This document shows, in pieces, positions 20,484 through 23,443 of a DNA stretch of 23,443 nt. The translations under genes and the position numbers were made by a program. The stretch's first letter is position 1. The number at the start of each line of letters is the position of its first letter. The notes beneath the pieces are model-generated. The model had not been told where the DNA came from. It worked only from the letters and a program-made list of their open reading frames with translations, and did not search any database. This stretch comes from Syncephalastrum monosporum B8922. Taxonomy: Eukaryota; Mucoromycota; Mucoromycetes; Mucorales; Syncephalastraceae. The DNA lies in assembly GCA_000697355.1 (NCBI GenBank), contig JNEN01000723.1:1-23443 (forward strand), given 5' to 3'.

Positions 20484-20533
20484 ACTTTTTAGAAGCAAGG
20501 ATATCGTTTTTCCTCCCCAAGCTTTCTATTCTA

Positions 20534-20541
20534 CCTTTATA
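20534..20541 (-). promoter_or_regulatory. TATA box of the fasciclin gene
   Basis: TATAAAGG on the minus strand, 51-58 nt upstream of ATG 20483, in a C/T-rich leader. Motif and spacing support it. Confidence 0.55.
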
Positions 20542-20559
20542 CAGCACGCGTCTGGTTTA

Positions 20560-21085
20560 CAGGGGACATCATTAACCCATCGAAAAATGGAAAAGTTCTC
20601 TGGCATCAGATTTGCTACACTATTTTTCAGCATAAAGCAAGGCTTTTTCGCCATTGCCTAAGCCAGGGATAACTTTTGGCTAGTCATCATAAACCAGATT
20701 ACCGACCGCTCGGACTTCATCAACAGCTCCCTGTTATTTTCCAGGATCCTTGTGGCTGCGAGAACTAATTGCCTTTTTAGGAATATGCTCCATTCGAGCA
20801 GGGGCAGACGAAAGGGCAACAAAATCCAAAAAAAGCTAAAAAATCAGACTTTTGAAGAAGAATAACAGTATCATACTTCTTGAAGATGATGAGCGTAGCA
20901 TTCCTGTTGCGTGTATTTTGTCCCACAGCTTGTCATTGAGGCGAAGAGTATTTTTTGCAGTGTCCATTTGATTTCGACTCATGTCGCACAAAAGCTAATG
21001 AAGCAAGAAGCCTGCTCATTACAGCGAAGACACATCATTTTGAGAATTGCAGTTTTGCTCTGAATGACAGGATGAATGCGTGTAA
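20560..21085. other. Intergenic region between the NOL11-like and fasciclin genes
   Basis: About 530 bp of AT-rich DNA holding the upstream control region of the fasciclin gene and the 3' flank of the NOL11-like gene, both on the minus strand. I see no gene, RNA or repeat in it. Confidence 0.5.
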
Positions 21086-21091
21086 TTTATT
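21086..21091 (-). terminator. Poly(A) signal of the NOL11-like gene
   Basis: AATAAA on the minus strand, about 20 nt past the TAA stop at 21112-21114, within an AT-rich 3' flank. Confidence 0.55.
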
Positions 21092-21111
21092 TAAAGAAAT
21101 GCAATAATAGT

Positions 21112-23406
21112 TTAAACAAGTGGGAGCACTTCCACTCTGTAGGCCGGTATACCCTGCTGACCACCAAACTTGCCCGTGACACCCTTCCGCCGTAATCTTG
21201 ACAGTTCGTCGTGCTGCTGTGCCTTGAACTCTCTGTTCTCGCGCGTCTCGATGACAAGCTGCTTTGCCCGACGCTGGAAGGGTGCAGTCAAGTTCCGCAG
21301 ACCTTCCATGACCGTCACCATTTCCGTTTGTTCGGCAATGAGCTCACGCAAGAGTGTCGCTGTCTCGTGCAATGAAGGCTCCATGATGACCGTCGGATAG
21401 TGCGTGTCCAAAAGTGCGCTTATGAATTCGGTTCGCTAAGGTAAAATTAGGCAAAACGTTCTTCTCGTGTCCTCTAAGCAGCTTACGTTCGTATCCATGT
21501 ATTTGAGTGCGGCTGCATCGTCGCCATCGTCCACGTCGAGCCAGCCAACAAATGCGCTCAGAATGGGTTGCAGCTCGCTCACAGCAAGATGCTTGAGGGC
21601 TTGCTGCATAAAGATCTCGTTTTGTGGGGAGTCAATGACGAATTGGAGGTACGCCGGAACGCGTTCTGCCCATACGCCAGTCTCGTCTGCGTTTTGCTTG
21701 CCAACCACAGCCTTGATCAACTTGACGAGGTGCGTCTCGGGAATGTCCTGAACGACTTTCAGCACAACGGGTATCACAGCCTGTACCAAAAAAAAAAGTC
21801 AGCACTGAAAGATAGCAGAGGCTCTCTGCATGGCGTACCCAAAACTCTCGTTCAATCAGGTTGGGGAGAATGCCACCCTGGACGTTTTGGCTTCGCATCC
21901 ATCCTTGTAATAAGAGGTCGAGGATGACAGGCAGAGGGATGAAAGACGTATCAGCAAAGCACTTTTGCGTGATGCTTGCAATGAAATTGTAGGAGGGCTC
22001 ATACTACAAAGATGTGTTAACTTATGCAACCAGTTATGGATCCTGCCGTAGTGACTCACGGGTGTGTCAGCAGTTGCTAAAGAGCTGAGGCGGTAAAACG
22101 TATCCAAGAAAAAGTGGTGATCTTCTGTATCCATGAGCTGGTCGACTGCCTTGCATGCCTCTGTACGTTCTGGCTCGTTCCTATGCACGTTCTCAAAGTA
22201 GATGTCTGTAAACTTTTGAACCGAAACACCCTCCGCCAGAAGTTGGTCCAAAAGGTGAGCTTCCTTTTCTTGTGCAGAGTCCACCTCGTTCTTCCAGTCG
22301 CTGTAGTTGCTGGTCTCGGAAGGTGCGTGAACGATGGCTTCCGTTCCGCTTCGCAACAGACCCACTTCATCTTGGCCCTTGGAGATACCGAGGAATTCAG
22401 ACGTAGGCTTCATGCGACCCAGGGCAGCCATCAAGGACATGGGCTCGCTGTAATAAGAGCAAGCGACGACAACCGATTTAGTGCGTGCCGACTGCTTGCC
22501 CTTCTTCTCCTTGGATGTGTCTTCCAAAGACACAGTCACCAAGAGTTGTGAGTTGGGAAGGACAGAGACCTAAAAGACGCTTAGCAATGCATGCGAAGAC
22601 GCGTACCCTCCTTTTTACCTTGCACAATGACTTATTTGCCGTCTGCTTCTCACCGATATGAAGCACCTGCTCTGCCTGCAGCGTACCGTATTTGACATCC
22701 CATACGCTGACGACATGCTCAGCAGCGTGATCCTTGGTCTTCAATCGCGGTGCAACCAGAGCCACATAGCTGTCCGCCAAGCTGGCAATGTCTGCAAGCG
22801 CACCCAGCTTTGAGTCGTAGATGTCATAGCCCTTCAGGTGGATGGAGAGATGCTCGTGGATCTCGCCTGTGATTTTGGTAGCGGTCTGCTGCTTGATGGC
22901 AAGGCGCCAGATGGCCCAGGTACCGTCGGCACAAAGGGTTGTGAGGCGTCCATCAACAGAATCGAATGTGAATGCGATGGGACGCTCCTTGAGAGGCATC
23001 TCGACGTCGACAAGGGCCTGGATCGTTTTGCGTTCCTCGCTGACATAGCAGAGCTTGAGCACATGCTGCGAGCCTTGGCGGACGATGAGGACGATGGCCG
23101 TCGTGTTGGGCGGGGCAAGGCTGCTCGGGATGCAGCACGCAGAGGTGTTGGGGGGAGGCGTTGAGAAGACATGCGACCACACCACTTCGGCGTCCCTAAA
23201 AGAAAAACATGATGCTTTTAGTACTCACTCGAATTGACGGACGTGCAGTGCAGTAATTAGCAGACGTACTTTGGGCTAGCAGCACTTTTGGCAATCGTGC
23301 GACTAAGATCCTCCGAGAGCAGCGCAACCGATCCTTGCTTGTGTACGACAACAATGTAGGGTTTAGACGACGCAGCAGGGTAGATCGCGTGAATGGGTGC
23401 CGAGAT
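21112..23406 (-). CDS. NOL11: NOL11/Utp8-type nucleolar protein of the small-subunit processome (5' partial)
   Basis: Expected to act in the t-UTP/UTP-A subcomplex that links rDNA transcription to pre-18S rRNA processing in the nucleolus. Exons in coding order: 23270-23406, 22619-23195, 22060-22569, 21839-22003, 21487-21780 and 21112-21435; introns are 74, 49, 56, 58 and 51 nt. The first visible exon follows an acceptor at 23407-23408, so the start lies beyond the right edge. The 668 residues seen, against about 715 in full-length relatives, comprise a diverged beta-propeller (HKQGSVALL, AEVVWSHVF, VVSVWDVKYGTLQ) followed by an alpha-helical C-terminal half. Similarity to human NOL11 recalled from memory includes the segment before the solenoid (SLMAALGRMK), the near-C-terminal LLDTHYPTVIM and the terminal YRVEVLPLV, like NOL11's YSIEVLELF. 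Overall identity is low. A KKGKQSARTK stretch could be a nuclear signal. Confidence 0.8.
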
Positions 23407-23443
23407 CTGTCAAATGCACAAGCAATGTGAGCGAGGGTCGGTT

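Overview
This window is nuclear DNA from a filamentous fungus. Coding sequence is interrupted by 28 complete short GT-AG introns (48-85 nt), and every gene encodes a eukaryotic product: a mitochondrial beta-oxidation enzyme, a giant bridge-like lipid transfer protein, a nucleolar ribosome-biogenesis protein and a secreted fasciclin protein. An early-diverging filamentous fungus (Mucoromycota) seems plausible from protein flavour and intron style. That is inference only: no rRNA or other diagnostic marker is present. The window contains no operon, phage, CRISPR or bacterial element.

Layout: (1) 21-883 (+), 3' part of a HAD-family 4-nitrophenyl/phosphoglycolate phosphatase. (2) 884-2830, AT-rich intergenic DNA. 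(3) 2897-4233 (+), type I mannose-6-phosphate isomerase, three exons including a 15-nt microexon. (4) 4261-12711 (-), an FMP27/Hobbit/BLTP2-type lipid transfer protein of about 2728 aa in five exons, convergent with the isomerase and only 27 bp from it. (5) 12888-14899 (-), a SETD3/SETD6/RKM-class SET-domain lysine methyltransferase in seven exons, including a 13-nt microexon. (6) 14900-16954, a gene-poor stretch with a short inverted repeat and a decayed, unrecognised coding region. (7) 17115-18444 (+), mitochondrial enoyl-CoA hydratase, eight exons. (8) 18610-20483 (-), a secreted protein with two FAS1 domains, Gln/Gly-rich inserts and a Gln-Gly tail carried on a fourth exon that simple ORF reading misses. 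(9) 21112-23406 (-), the C-terminal two thirds or more of a NOL11/Utp8-type small-subunit processome protein, running off the right edge.

The genes are functionally unrelated housekeeping genes plus one surface or secreted protein gene, so each is regulated as a single transcription unit. The most notable points are structural: two microexons that encode active-site or cofactor-pocket neighbours, the stop-codon/poly(A)-signal overlap shared by two genes, and the hidden repeat-coding exon of the fasciclin gene, whose intron retention would switch the C-terminus. I found no novel defence or mobile system; the decayed region at about 16.2-16.9 kb is the best candidate for an undescribed element.
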